Assembly: GCA_014729315.1 (NCBI GenBank)
Contig: WJKD01000922.1
Span: forward strand, 1-31,791
Direction: 5' to 3'
DNA: 31,791 nucleotides
From: Promethearchaeota archaeon
Lineage (GTDB): Archaea; Asgardarchaeota; Lokiarchaeia; Sigynarchaeales; SOKP01
A program made the position numbers and the translations under genes. The notes under the pieces are model-generated. The model was given only the letters and a program-made list of their open reading frames with translations, made no database searches and was not told the origin of the DNA. Positions 17,042 to 24,060 of this stretch are shown in pieces (positions within the stretch are counted from its first letter, which is position 1; each line of letters starts with the position of its first letter).

Positions 17042-17116
17042 CTAACTAGATCTAACTAGTGTATCGTCAAAGTCAAAAACAAATGCATTCTTGCTCTTAT
17101 TTTCTACTATTGTCAT
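17042..17116 (-). pseudogene. Remnant of a HAD-family phosphatase gene
   Basis: An ATG with an AAGTGA-like site opens a 24-codon frame whose product ends FVFDFDDTLVRSS, the hallmark motif I (DxDxT) of HAD hydrolases, then stops at TAG. Nothing resembling the rest of a HAD domain follows; twelve codons later the same frame enters the methyltransferase fragment. The simplest reading is a deletion scar joining the start of one gene to the end of another. Confidence 0.6.
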
Positions 17117-17250
17117 GATATTTCACTTTTCACTATCCCGCGCAGTAAGCAGTAAAACCACTGCACGTGTGGACTGAAATTAATAAAATTAGTCTGATGA
17201 ACCAAGAATAAAAAAAAGAAATAGAAAAATAGATTTTAGTTGTTTGTTAT

Positions 17251-17622
17251 TTATATAAATACTACTGCCGGTTTAGACGTATTAAGCGTATTAATTTTAT
17301 CAACGAGTTTTTTAAAATATAAGATTGTCAGTTTTTCTTTTTCAGAATCTATTTCATTTCTGTAAAATGAGTTTATGAGATCAATAGACTCTTGCCGGTC
17401 TTTACAATCCGTATCTTTAAGTAGGAAATTAGTATCGATCTTATTGATTATTTTCTTTTCTTTGCGTAGAAGTTTTGCTGCAAATAAGAACCTTTTATTG
17501 TTTTTCTGCTTTAGAAATACGTTATAAACCTGTCCCGCTTTGTATCTATCATATCGTCTAATCGTAGTAAATTCTAAGTCGTTTAGTTTTGTATAGAACT
17601 TTGAAAAATATATTATATTCAA
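17251..17622 (-). CDS. ASCH/PUA-like RNA- or nucleotide-binding protein
   Basis: I choose the TTG at 17622, which has GGTGATT just upstream, over a more upstream TTG (17682) inside a hairpin; this gives 123 residues. Near the start LEFTTIRRYDRYKAGQVYNV is followed by FLFAAKLLRKEKKI and a tail with FYRNEIDSEKEKLTILYF. The order FTTIRR-(K)xGxxY-strand-xxD...fY resembles ASCH-domain (PUA-fold) proteins common in phages and archaea. It follows the radical SAM gene with a hairpin between. RNA or nucleotide binding is inferred at family level. Confidence 0.6.
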   Translation of the reverse strand: MNIIYFSKFYTKLNDLEFTTIRRYDRYKAGQVYNVFLKQKNNKRFLFAAKLLRKEKKIINKIDTNFLLKDTDCKDRQESIDLINSFYRNEIDSEKEKLTILYFKKLVDKINTLNTSKPAVVFI

Positions 17623-17653
17623 GCTAATCACCTGAGTAATTTTTACCTTCTCA

Positions 17654-17683
17654 CTTGCGAGATTTTGAAATCTCAATGGCAAG
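17654..17683. promoter_or_regulatory. Two-tier hairpin between radical SAM and ASCH-like genes
   Basis: Outer arms CTTGC (17654-17658) and GCAAG (17679-17683) enclose a perfect GAGATTT-TG-AAATCTC dyad. On the minus strand it starts ACGCTTG and ends CAAGTG, echoing the CGCTTGT/ACAAGCG hairpins at 18926, 27631 and 28700. It lies just before the ribosome binding site of the ASCH-like gene, so it may be an operator or leader element of the same kind. Confidence 0.55.
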
Positions 17684-17694
17684 CGTTAGTTTGT

Positions 17695-18504
17695 CTAAAA
17701 ATAAGATTCTAGACTTTTCTGGTTCCTATCATTTCTGCTCAATATATTTCTAATACTGTCTTTAAATCTAATTATATTCCTACCATTGTGATTCTCATAT
17801 TTACGAATTTTCTTCTCGAGTTCTGTTAAGAAACAAAGTTCCTTTGTTTTCCTAATTTTATTATAATAGAATTCTTCTTCTGGTGTTTCTGCATCATTAA
17901 GATTAAAATTATTAATTGTCCCGATCCAAATTGATTCTGTGCAATACGGATAAATTTTCTTTACTAATTCCATAGGCTGATCGGTTAGCATTGGCTCTAT
18001 GGATACACTTGTCTTATAACCCATGTTAAATGCCGTTTTAAGACATTTTAATCTCTCTTGCAGACCGGGGGCGCCAGGCTCCCACCATTTCATTTGCTTG
18101 GAAGAGTGTGTCGTAATTGTAAACCTAAATTGAATTAATTTTTTAAACTGATGAAGGTGCTTTTTTATAATTACTAACCCTTGTATCACATCAAAGTTTG
18201 GCTTTGTGGTTATTAGAACCCTATTACCTGCCTTCAATATTTTTTCTAATACAGGATACCAAATCACCCATTCTCCCGGAAATAAGTCTGAAGTAGATTG
18301 AAACATGATTCTACCCTTTATTTTTTTCCAGTTTTTTTCACGAATATGGCGTTTTGGCTTTACATGAGTCCATTCTTCTGGCTTGTTTATACGTCCATAT
18401 CGTAATGCCATTTTACGTGCATAACAATATTTACAATTATAATAACAACCTTTGTAAACATTAACGTTCTTATCTGCCCATTCTTTTGTTCCTTTCGTTG
18501 GCAT
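17695..18504 (-). CDS. Radical SAM protein of the SplB-like (photolyase-related) group
   Basis: The 269-residue protein carries the cluster motif CYYNCKYC (C20, C24, C27, CxxxCxxC) after GTKEWADKNVNVYKG, typical of SplB-related radical SAM proteins. Further conserved features are MFQSTSDLFP, RVLITTKPN, the FTITTH strand, and WEPGAPGLQERL with SVSIEPML. These enzymes bind a 4Fe-4S cluster and S-adenosylmethionine and act on nucleic acid or unknown substrates. AGGTG precedes the ATG. With the DUF5591-like and ASCH-like genes it could belong to a nucleic-acid modification set. Family firm, substrate unknown. Confidence 0.85.
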   Translation of the reverse strand: MPTKGTKEWADKNVNVYKGCYYNCKYCYARKMALRYGRINKPEEWTHVKPKRHIREKNWKKIKGRIMFQSTSDLFPGEWVIWYPVLEKILKAGNRVLITTKPNFDVIQGLVIIKKHLHQFKKLIQFRFTITTHSSKQMKWWEPGAPGLQERLKCLKTAFNMGYKTSVSIEPMLTDQPMELVKKIYPYCTESIWIGTINNFNLNDAETPEEEFYYNKIRKTKELCFLTELEKKIRKYENHNGRNIIRFKDSIRNILSRNDRNQKSLESYF

Positions 18505-18590
18505 ACTATTTTCACCTATAGATTCCTTCCAACCTTCTAAAACGATACGATAAAATAAAAAAATAGAATAAAATAATTGGATTTATAAGT

Positions 18591-18890
18591 TTATAAAAAA
18601 TAACTTATATTTTCATCTTTCTTATATGTTTTAGGATTAGCCACTAATCCAATCTTTAAATACACATCCAATAAAACGCGTAAGTCGTGTTTAGATTTGA
18701 AGTCATTCATCATTTTCTTAATTTCGGGATCTTTAGAAAAATAATTTTCTAAATTTTCAACCTTAGCCCTCAATTTAGTCTCCAATTTTGTAATATCATC
18801 CAAAACTTCTTTTGGTGGCATAAATCCACTCTGTGTTATTGGTATCAATTTTCTATTAGTTTTGTCCTTGATTCTACTTTCTTTACCCAT
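18591..18890 (-). CDS. Small helical protein of unknown function
   Basis: This 99-residue basic, helical protein (MGKESRIKDKTNRK, then KLETKLRAKVENLENYF and a second helix region DFKSKHDLRVLLDVYLKIG) has no recognised domain. Its start follows a GGGATGA-like site, and upstream lies one of three CGCTTGT...ACAAGCG hairpins (18926-18959), so it is probably co-regulated with the genes starting at 27602 and 28671. A regulatory or replication-associated role is possible. Confidence 0.65.
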   Translation of the reverse strand: MGKESRIKDKTNRKLIPITQSGFMPPKEVLDDITKLETKLRAKVENLENYFSKDPEIKKMMNDFKSKHDLRVLLDVYLKIGLVANPKTYKKDENISYFL

Positions 18891-18925
18891 ATCATGTCAT
18901 CCCATTTTAGATTAGAAACTGATTT

Positions 18926-18959
18926 CGCTTGTGAGAAAGTGAATTCTCGAGAACAAGCG
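18926..18959. promoter_or_regulatory. CGCTTGT/ACAAGCG hairpin, copy 1
   Basis: The 34-bp element has outer arms CGCTTGT and ACAAGCG and inner arms GAGAA and TTCTC around a six-base loop. It differs from the copies at 27631-27664 and 28700-28733 by a single base (AAAGTG against AAACTG). It lies upstream of the 99-residue gene; a TATA-like TTATAATTTA about 50 bp further upstream would put it in the leader. Operator dyad or RNA leader element. Confidence 0.75.
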
Positions 18960-19017
18960 TTATTTTGAAAGCAAAAAAAAAAGAAGATAGATAGAAAACT
19001 ATTTTTCTTATAATTTA

Positions 19018-19416
19018 TTAGAGATAGCGATTAACCCATGCCGGTAATTTCCCTTCTTTAATAGGATGATGAATATTACCAATTACAGTAGTGCATTTAG
19101 GGCTAGGGTTTAGATTCCCTATTTTGTTTATTCTATACACGTAGCTCTCTTTATCCTTTTTAACAATAGCGAATATATTCTCATCAGTCATTTTCTGTTT
19201 TTTCTTCTGTGCTTGTCTATTATTCTCGCTCTGGTTGTCTAAGGTCGTAATATCTATATCAAGATCCTTCCGCAAATTTGAGATAATATCAATAATAAAA
19301 TCTCGAATTGCAACTCGGATTAATTCACTTCTACTTGGATAAAGGTCTTTGTTTTTCAATATTTCTTCTATGATTTTAAGAGATTCTCTCTTAAGATTTA
19401 CTGTGATTAACCGCAT
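19018..19416 (-). CDS. Ribbon-helix-helix (CopG-like) regulator with C-terminal extension
   Basis: Residues 1-50 have the RHH pattern: a short strand MRLITVNLKRE, helix SLKIIEEILKN, then YPSRSELIRVAIRDFI, where the SRSELIR start of helix B is diagnostic. The remaining 80 residues are a basic linker (QAQKKKQKM) and a small beta-type segment (VYRINKIG, HHPIKEGKLPAWVNRYL) that may bind a ligand or partner. It follows a second RHH gene by two bases. A dimeric repressor of viral promoters is the likely role. Confidence 0.8.
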   Translation of the reverse strand: MRLITVNLKRESLKIIEEILKNKDLYPSRSELIRVAIRDFIIDIISNLRKDLDIDITTLDNQSENNRQAQKKKQKMTDENIFAIVKKDKESYVYRINKIGNLNPSPKCTTVIGNIHHPIKEGKLPAWVNRYL

Positions 19417-19418
19417 AT

Positions 19419-19652
19419 TCAGGACGCTCCTACAGACTCTTCCTTAACTTGAATTAGTTTCGGCAATCCTTTACTCAGCAACGTATCAAGATTATCGCTG
19501 AATAAAAACTCCTTACGAAGGAGTTTATCGATAGCATGTCTTGCAGCAGCGCTTCTACTTATAAAGAAACCATTGTCACAAAGAAGATCTAAAATATCTA
19601 TGAATTTATTTGGTAACATCACGCTGATTATTTCCTTCTTTTTTTCATTCAT
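19419..19652 (-). CDS. Small RHH-type regulator
   Basis: AAGGTG lies upstream of the ATG at 19652, which I prefer to the GTG nine bases earlier that is part of that site. The 77-residue product has strand EIISVMLPNKFIDILDLL, then SRSAAARHAIDKLLRKEF, the RHH helix-B signature. It is co-transcribed with the RHH gene that follows. The two may form homo- or heterodimers on operators such as the CGCTTG hairpins; that link is speculative. Confidence 0.75.
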   Translation of the reverse strand: MNEKKKEIISVMLPNKFIDILDLLCDNGFFISRSAAARHAIDKLLRKEFLFSDNLDTLLSKGLPKLIQVKEESVGAS

Positions 19653-19830
19653 TTTTAACACCTTTATTTTTTACAATTTTATATAATTTATTAGCGCATC
19701 TTTGCGCTCTAATATAGTTCTCATAATTAAATTCACTTATATCAAAAAATGTTACAAAAATTTTTGCTGCAATTGAATTTATTTCATTAAAATAACTATC
19801 TAATTGAGATTGCTTTTGCATTCTAAACAT
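19645..19830 (-). CDS. Small helical protein
   Basis: I place the start at the ATG at 19830, one base after the stop of the DUF5591-like gene, giving 61 residues (MFRMQKQSQLDSYF...); a longer frame to 19902 would overlap that gene by 71 bases. The product is helical and ends basic (KLYKIVKNKGVKNE). It overlaps the start of the next RHH gene by eight bases, so all four genes 20407-19018 form one operon. Function unknown. Confidence 0.6.
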   Translation of the reverse strand: MFRMQKQSQLDSYFNEINSIAAKIFVTFFDISEFNYENYIRAQRCANKLYKIVKNKGVKNE

Positions 19831-19831
19831 C

Positions 19832-20407
19832 TCAGATATCTTCAATCTTTTTAATAATAAGCGAAAATTCTTTTGCATATTTTGCATAGTCACGTATGCC
19901 ATACGCAGGAATTGTATAAATTAAATTAAAGCAATAACTAACGTTGAGTAGTGCATCTTGTAGAATAAAGCAGTGGTGTTTTGATCCAATATAATAAATT
20001 CTTTTTCTCTTCGGTTCCTTATCTTTAAGAAAACCCAGAAAGATGCCGAGTCTGCGGACCAGTTGCCACCTATCTCTTATTGTCAAGTTTCCAGGCGGAT
20101 AATCGTAATCTGGACAGTGCTTTTCAAGTGCATAAGGAATAACGGTTTGTGGTTCACTTATTATTATTTTTTCAAAATTCTCATTTTTAGTTATTGCCTT
20201 TAAAAATCCATGCGTAACACTCTTACTTATTGGTTTTTGACTTGCACAAGGTAAAAAAACAATTGGTTTCTCTGTTTTATGGTTGAATTCTTTAAGCACC
20301 TTCACGTAGAATGCTTGATTATCGTGTGAATAGAAATCAGCATTATTTTCGATATCTTTATGCCATTCAGGTGATAAATAACTTTGATAAAAATTAGGCG
20401 GTCTCAT
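19832..20407 (-). CDS. DUF5591-like protein related to archaeosine synthase core domain
   Basis: The 191-residue protein carries PIVFLPCASQKPISKSVTH (C54, K58, S61, H66), KIIISEPQTVIPYALE and DYDYPPGNLT, which match the layout of the DUF5591 domain of ArcS/TgtA2 proteins (PCSxxKPYSxSxxH, then a VIISSPLGxVPxE strand and a YPxxxYDxP turn). In archaea that domain takes part in turning preQ0 in tRNA into archaeosine. A stand-alone viral copy could act on tRNA or on 7-deazaguanine DNA bases. The start has GGAG ten bases upstream. Domain moderately sure, role inferred. Confidence 0.65.
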   Translation of the reverse strand: MRPPNFYQSYLSPEWHKDIENNADFYSHDNQAFYVKVLKEFNHKTEKPIVFLPCASQKPISKSVTHGFLKAITKNENFEKIIISEPQTVIPYALEKHCPDYDYPPGNLTIRDRWQLVRRLGIFLGFLKDKEPKRKRIYYIGSKHHCFILQDALLNVSYCFNLIYTIPAYGIRDYAKYAKEFSLIIKKIEDI

Positions 20408-20555
20408 AAAAATTTCTCCTAGATAACTTTAGATAAAAAAAATTTTTGTGGGAAAAATGGGAAAAAACAGCTAAAAAGAAACGAAATCTTGTGGGAAAGG
20501 GAGGACTAAAAACCGCGAGAACTTTAATTAGAACGACTTATCTTTTTAAAAAAAC

Positions 20556-20563
20556 CTTTTATA
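20556..20563 (-). promoter_or_regulatory. TATA box for the DUF5591/RHH operon
   Basis: TATAAAAG on the minus strand, preceded by an AAGT BRE-like word, is followed by an AT-rich start region near 20535 and a leader of about 130 bases to the ATG at 20407. The leader has two TTGTGGGAAA words (20446 and 20489 regions) that might be operators. Confidence 0.55.
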
Positions 20564-20591
20564 CTTAATTTGTGATACCATTTTACTATCA

Positions 20592-20622
20592 CATTCAAAC
20601 AGCTCCGATAGGGGCTATTGAA
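20592..20622. promoter_or_regulatory. T-arm-like short hairpin downstream of integrase
   Basis: CCGATAGGGGCTATTGAACCTCTAC reads on the minus strand as AGAGGTTCAATAGCCCCT, a weak stem with a TTCAATA loop like a tRNA T-arm, though the loop is one base too long. It lies just beyond the integrase gene. It could be part of an attachment site or an integrase-gene terminator stem. Weak. Confidence 0.3.
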
Positions 20623-20682
20623 CCTCTACATCACTTCAACATCACAAGAATATTAATGTTTCTTGTGTTTCTATTTTCTATG

Positions 20683-21699
20683 TTATGGTTTGATAAGTGA
20701 AGTATATTTAAAGATCTTATGATAATAGCGTTCAAATAGTTTTTGACATTTTTCAGGTTCTTGAATCGGATCAAGACTGCTGTAAATACCATCAGTATCT
20801 TGTTTATGAGAAGAGAGAGTTCGACGATCAACGATATCCATCTGATTTTCCTTCCAAAGTCGTTTAATAGATCTCCTAAAATCATGTAATGTCGCTTCAG
20901 TGTATCTATGACAAATGAATTGCATTTGTTTTGGTGTAATTCCGAAAATAAGTTCGTCGTCTTTTATTCCGTTAAATTTACAGTAAGCTGCAAGCTCATC
21001 AAAATATTCTTTAGTGTGAAAATATCGATTTATTTGCTTTCCGTGTCTATTTTTCTGTCCTTTTGAACCTTTCTCATACAAATCAAAATATCCAACAGTA
21101 AAATTGATATTATTAAACGTTAGGGACGCTGCTCCACCTTGTCTGCAAGTAGACAAGAAAAGCTTTAAGAGAATATAATGATACCAAGGACTTTTATGTA
21201 GTGCATCTTGAAGTATCTCGCTAATCTGTTTTTCGTTTAAGTATATTGGAACTCGATGAAACCCGTCATCAGTAAAGTTTATGTCGTTAAAAACCAATGA
21301 GTAATCAATAGTATTATAGTTTTTACCTTTTTTACGATAATTCCGATTTATAAACTGTATAAGATGAAATAAGGTATTCCAACGGCGTCTTTTACTATTT
21401 TGTGTTAAGTCAAGTGATTGAATATATTTTTTATATTTATCGAGATCCTCAACTTTATAGTCCAATATATATAATTTACCGTTAGCTTGGTAGAGGAAAT
21501 CAAACGCATACCTGAGCCTTCTACGTTCATTATATTGTGTCTTTTTGCTTGGGAAACTGCGTATATATTCTTCTATATCCTTTTTGTTAGGATCATTTCT
21601 ATCTAAATTAGGATTGCTTTTTTTAGCATGCCCCACTTCTACTGTCCATGGGTCATTCCAGCGTTTTTTCCTTTTATTTGTTCTATTTGGATAATTCAT
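20683..21699 (-). CDS. Tyrosine recombinase / integrase
   Basis: The 338-residue protein has a helical N-terminal SAM-like region (about 40-125) and a catalytic domain with the expected residues: R186 in STCRQGGAASL, a lysine in the beta-turn EKGSKGQKNR, LHDFR (H272, R275), H298 in SSHKQDTDGIY and nucleophile candidate Y306 (alternatively Y325/Y326). It would integrate the element into the host chromosome or resolve multimers. The start overlaps the upstream RHH-coiled-coil gene by 17 bases. The overall set is intact, so the enzyme is probably active. Confidence 0.9.
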   Translation of the reverse strand: MNYPNRTNKRKKRWNDPWTVEVGHAKKSNPNLDRNDPNKKDIEEYIRSFPSKKTQYNERRRLRYAFDFLYQANGKLYILDYKVEDLDKYKKYIQSLDLTQNSKRRRWNTLFHLIQFINRNYRKKGKNYNTIDYSLVFNDINFTDDGFHRVPIYLNEKQISEILQDALHKSPWYHYILLKLFLSTCRQGGAASLTFNNINFTVGYFDLYEKGSKGQKNRHGKQINRYFHTKEYFDELAAYCKFNGIKDDELIFGITPKQMQFICHRYTEATLHDFRRSIKRLWKENQMDIVDRRTLSSHKQDTDGIYSSLDPIQEPEKCQKLFERYYHKIFKYTSLIKP

Positions 21700-22171
21700 T
21701 TCTTGACCACTTCCCTTTATTATTCATTGTTACTTTGTTTTCATCACTGAGCTTAGTCAATATAGCCCACACCTCTAAAACCGACATATCGGAAAACTCA
21801 TTTGCTATTGATAATTCACTCTGAGGTATCTCAGTTAGAGATAATAGATTTAATATTTTCATCTCATTCTCTTCATCCGTTGTAATCTCTTTCGATATGT
21901 TTCGATTCATCATATCTAATTGGTCCATCACTATACTTCGCTGTTCTTTCAAGTCTATTATGTTTGCGTTAATGTCTTGTAGTTTTAAGTCAATTTGATT
22001 TGTATCTTGTTGCGTGTCTTCGTTAAGATAATTAAATAGAAGATTACAGATATGTGCGTTAAGCGAGATACCCCTTTCCCTCGCTTCTCGATTTAGTAAC
22101 TTCTTCGTTGAAGGCGGCATTCTTAATGGAAATGAGTTTTGCTTTTTGCTTTTCGAGTTCTTTGATTTCAT
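21683..22171 (-). CDS. RHH / coiled-coil / winged-helix protein co-expressed with integrase
   Basis: Residues about 12-50 (SFPLRMPPSTKKLLNREA, then ISLNAHICNLLFNYL) match an Arc-type RHH fold; residues 60-95 form a coiled coil (LKLQDINANIIDLKEQRS); the C-terminal 60 residues (EMKILNLLSLTEIPQSELS, MSVLEVWAILTKLSDENKV) look like a winged helix. Two DNA-binding ends with a coiled coil between suit a directionality factor or integrase regulator, and it overlaps the integrase start. An AGGTTG site precedes the ATG. Confidence 0.75.
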   Translation of the reverse strand: MKSKNSKSKKQNSFPLRMPPSTKKLLNREARERGISLNAHICNLLFNYLNEDTQQDTNQIDLKLQDINANIIDLKEQRSIVMDQLDMMNRNISKEITTDEENEMKILNLLSLTEIPQSELSIANEFSDMSVLEVWAILTKLSDENKVTMNNKGKWSRNELSK

Positions 22172-22241
22172 TATTAATTCTCAACAACCTGTCTTTTTTT
22201 TCTAAAAATTTCCTATATTGCTGCTCTAAAATTGCTGACAT
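22059..22241 (-). CDS. Possible small coiled-coil protein overlapping the RHH gene
   Basis: From the ATG at 22241 (GTGAT just upstream) this frame gives 60 residues of convincing coiled-coil type (QQYRKFLEKKDRLLRINN, then EIKELEKQKAKLISIK), but its last 113 bases overlap the RHH gene in another frame. A TATA box at 22255-22262 would start transcription near or after this ATG, arguing against it. Either an overprinted gene or a chance frame. Confidence 0.35.
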   Translation of the reverse strand: MSAILEQQYRKFLEKKDRLLRINNEIKELEKQKAKLISIKNAAFNEEVTKSRSEGKGYLA

Positions 22242-22254
22242 TTTAATCACGTTT

Positions 22255-22262
22255 TTATTTAT
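22255..22262 (-). promoter_or_regulatory. TATA box of the integrase operon
   Basis: GAAATATAAATAAA on the minus strand combines a BRE-like GAAA with TATAAATA. It lies directly next to the T-arm-like hairpin at 22267-22298, which would therefore sit where an activator or repressor upstream of the BRE binds. The predicted start, near 22234, leads into the RHH/integrase genes. Confidence 0.6.
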
Positions 22263-22266
22263 ATTT

Positions 22267-22298
22267 CAAGCGTCTGGAATTGAACCAGAATCCGCTTG
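22267..22298 (-). promoter_or_regulatory. Hairpin resembling a tRNA T-arm, copy A
   Basis: On the minus strand: CAAGCG, GAT, then TCTGG-TTCAATT-CCAGA, then CGCTTG. The five-pair stem and TTCAATT loop fit the tRNA T-arm consensus and the outer CAAGCG/CGCTTG arms extend it. No anticodon arm, D-arm or matching 5' acceptor strand follows at tRNA spacing, so it is not a complete tRNA. It lies beside the integrase operon and could be a tRNA-derived attachment-site core or an operator. Confidence 0.55.
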
Positions 22299-22472
22299 CT
22301 TCGTAGTAAGTAGAAAAAATGGAGCGGGAGATTAGACTGAGTAAAGAAGTATAAAAAAATAATGAGTTTTTCTTCGGAGGCAAACTCAGCCCAATGGCGT
22401 AAAAAAAAGAAATAGTCAATACAATAAAAAAACAAAAGTGACATGAAATACTTTCTCCCGCATGTTTTTAAT

Positions 22473-22498
22473 CGTTTAATCAAGCCGTTTAATCAAGC
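22473..22498. repeat. Tandem 13-bp repeat
   Basis: CGTTTAATCAAGC occurs twice head-to-tail (22473-22485 and 22486-22498), and the second runs into the T-arm-like hairpin copy B. The TCAAGCG end is also shared with copy A at 22266. Possible arm-type binding sites for the integrase or its RHH partner. Confidence 0.65.
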
Positions 22499-22499
22499 G

Positions 22500-22524
22500 A
22501 GAGTCGGGAATTGCACCCGAATCT
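22500..22524 (-). promoter_or_regulatory. Hairpin resembling a tRNA T-arm, copy B
   Basis: TCGGG-TGCAATT-CCCGA on the minus strand, extended by AGA/TCT outside a single mismatch. Compared with copy A, one stem pair has changed on both sides (C-G pair in place of A-T), keeping the pairing, while the loop and the GATT/TCAAGCG context are shared. Conserved pairing suggests a functional structure or dyad rather than chance. Confidence 0.5.
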
Positions 22525-22558
22525 ACTTCACAAAATCAGTTATTAATTTTCACTCGTT

Positions 22559-24034
22559 TCAGATTGATTCAAATAAGTCCCCCGCCTCTTTGTCTGTTAA
22601 CTCGTTTACTGCTACTAATTTATCAGATATATCTTGCAGTGCATGTTCAACAAAATTAAAACTCTCATCGATTATAATTGAGTAACAATTAATTCCTTTC
22701 TCTTTTTTAAGATCTAAGAATTGCACTTTTAATTTTTCATCTAAGTGTCCGTCTCCATCAGTTATCCAAACAAGATCTGCTCTTTTATAATCTTCATGTT
22801 TTTCAAAATATTCGGTGGCTTTTTTTAAAGGATCATTAAATGAAGTTCCACCACCTGTAAAAAATTCTGCAAGTTTCAGTAATCGGTTCCAGTGGTCTTT
22901 TCTGCTCTTCATATCAAATTCAAATATCTTGCGGACTCTTCCATCAAATAAAATGACAACTGAATTACGCTTTTGTTTTAATGCTATCATACACAATGCT
23001 AAAGCGACAGCCTTGGCAGTAGCATCTCGATCACCACTCATACTACCACTTACATCAAGACAACTAATAATAGGTCCTTTTTTCGTTTTTTTCTTTCCTG
23101 AATGTTCGTAAATTAGTAATTCATTTTCGATATATCGCTTATCAAATAATCTCTCAGCTTGTGGATCTAGTAAATTTAATAATTCACTCGGAATCAAATG
23201 CTGTAGATTATTGCCCATAGTAATATTTTCAATAGTTTCAACAGCATGTTTTGTTTTTTCACGTTGCTTTCTTTCAGCAAGACGTTTCATTCTACCAAGT
23301 ATTTCAATTAGTTTTTTGAATTTTTTATTAGAAACATAAATCTTGGAAAATTTTAGTCGCTCTTCAATTGAAACTTTTTGAAATGATCCACTTCCCAATC
23401 CTCTCCCAGAGAACATCTGATTTTGGGCATTCATTACATCATTTGCTGTCTGCATTGCACTATTACAACTTACTTGATTTGCTACTTGCATTTGTTTTTT
23501 GAGTTGTTGCTTTGTCTGTCTAATCTGTTGTTTCATCTGTTTTTTCAAAGATTGAGCTTGTTGATGTTCTCCTAATGCTTGTAGATTCTTTAGTTCTTGA
23601 TGTTGTTTCGCAAGAATTCGTTTGTATTCATTTATTTTCTTTTGATGATTCTTAATTTGTTCAAAAAGACCCTTATTCTGCTCAAGGATAGATTCACTAA
23701 GAGTCGCCGCCGCAATCGCACTACCTGCTTCGTCTAATTTCGTATATGCTCTAAGTTGTTTCCAAGATGGAGAATTCATAGCTTCTTTTATGAAGCGTCT
23801 GTTAATTTTATAGTCCGTCTGAATAAAGTTTTCATCCTCCATTTCTGGGACATACTTAAACAAGCTATTGAAAATATCTTTTGTCATTTCAGGATAATAC
23901 GGATAATCTGCAGCATGACCGACCAAGTTGTCTTTTAACTCAGATTTATAAAACATTTTGCTGAATTTGCTAGAATCATACGAGTCATGTTTTATATTTT
24001 GCTTTGTAAGTGTTTTTTGTGTGATGTCCATCAT
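22559..24034 (-). CDS. VWA-domain protein, partner of MoxR ATPase
   Basis: I start at the ATG at 24034, preceded by AGGTG; this gives 491 residues. The N-terminal two thirds are helical, with a Gln/Lys-rich coiled coil (about 125-187). The C-terminal VWA domain has an intact MIDAS: DVSGSMSGD (about 327-335), a GGGTSFNDP threonine and WITDGDGH. Such proteins (ViaA, CoxE, BatA types) bind metal through the MIDAS and work with MoxR AAA+ ATPases as chaperones. The neighbouring upstream gene is that ATPase. In Acidianus two-tailed virus a like pair (p892/p618) is implicated in extracellular tail growth. Confidence 0.87.
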   Translation of the reverse strand: MMDITQKTLTKQNIKHDSYDSSKFSKMFYKSELKDNLVGHAADYPYYPEMTKDIFNSLFKYVPEMEDENFIQTDYKINRRFIKEAMNSPSWKQLRAYTKLDEAGSAIAAATLSESILEQNKGLFEQIKNHQKKINEYKRILAKQHQELKNLQALGEHQQAQSLKKQMKQQIRQTKQQLKKQMQVANQVSCNSAMQTANDVMNAQNQMFSGRGLGSGSFQKVSIEERLKFSKIYVSNKKFKKLIEILGRMKRLAERKQREKTKHAVETIENITMGNNLQHLIPSELLNLLDPQAERLFDKRYIENELLIYEHSGKKKTKKGPIISCLDVSGSMSGDRDATAKAVALALCMIALKQKRNSVVILFDGRVRKIFEFDMKSRKDHWNRLLKLAEFFTGGGTSFNDPLKKATEYFEKHEDYKRADLVWITDGDGHLDEKLKVQFLDLKKEKGINCYSIIIDESFNFVEHALQDISDKLVAVNELTDKEAGDLFESI

Positions 24035-24060
24035 ATTAATCACCTACTATATCTTAAAGT

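Noticed and set aside
20631..20885. An 84-codon ORF within the integrase C-terminal region.
   Set aside because: It is another frame of the integrase gene, whose catalytic motifs are intact in its own frame.
22259..22483. A 74-codon minus-strand ORF with hydrophobic composition.
   Set aside because: It is AT-driven low-complexity sequence without a ribosome site and overlaps the paired T-arm-like hairpins and the integrase-operon TATA box.
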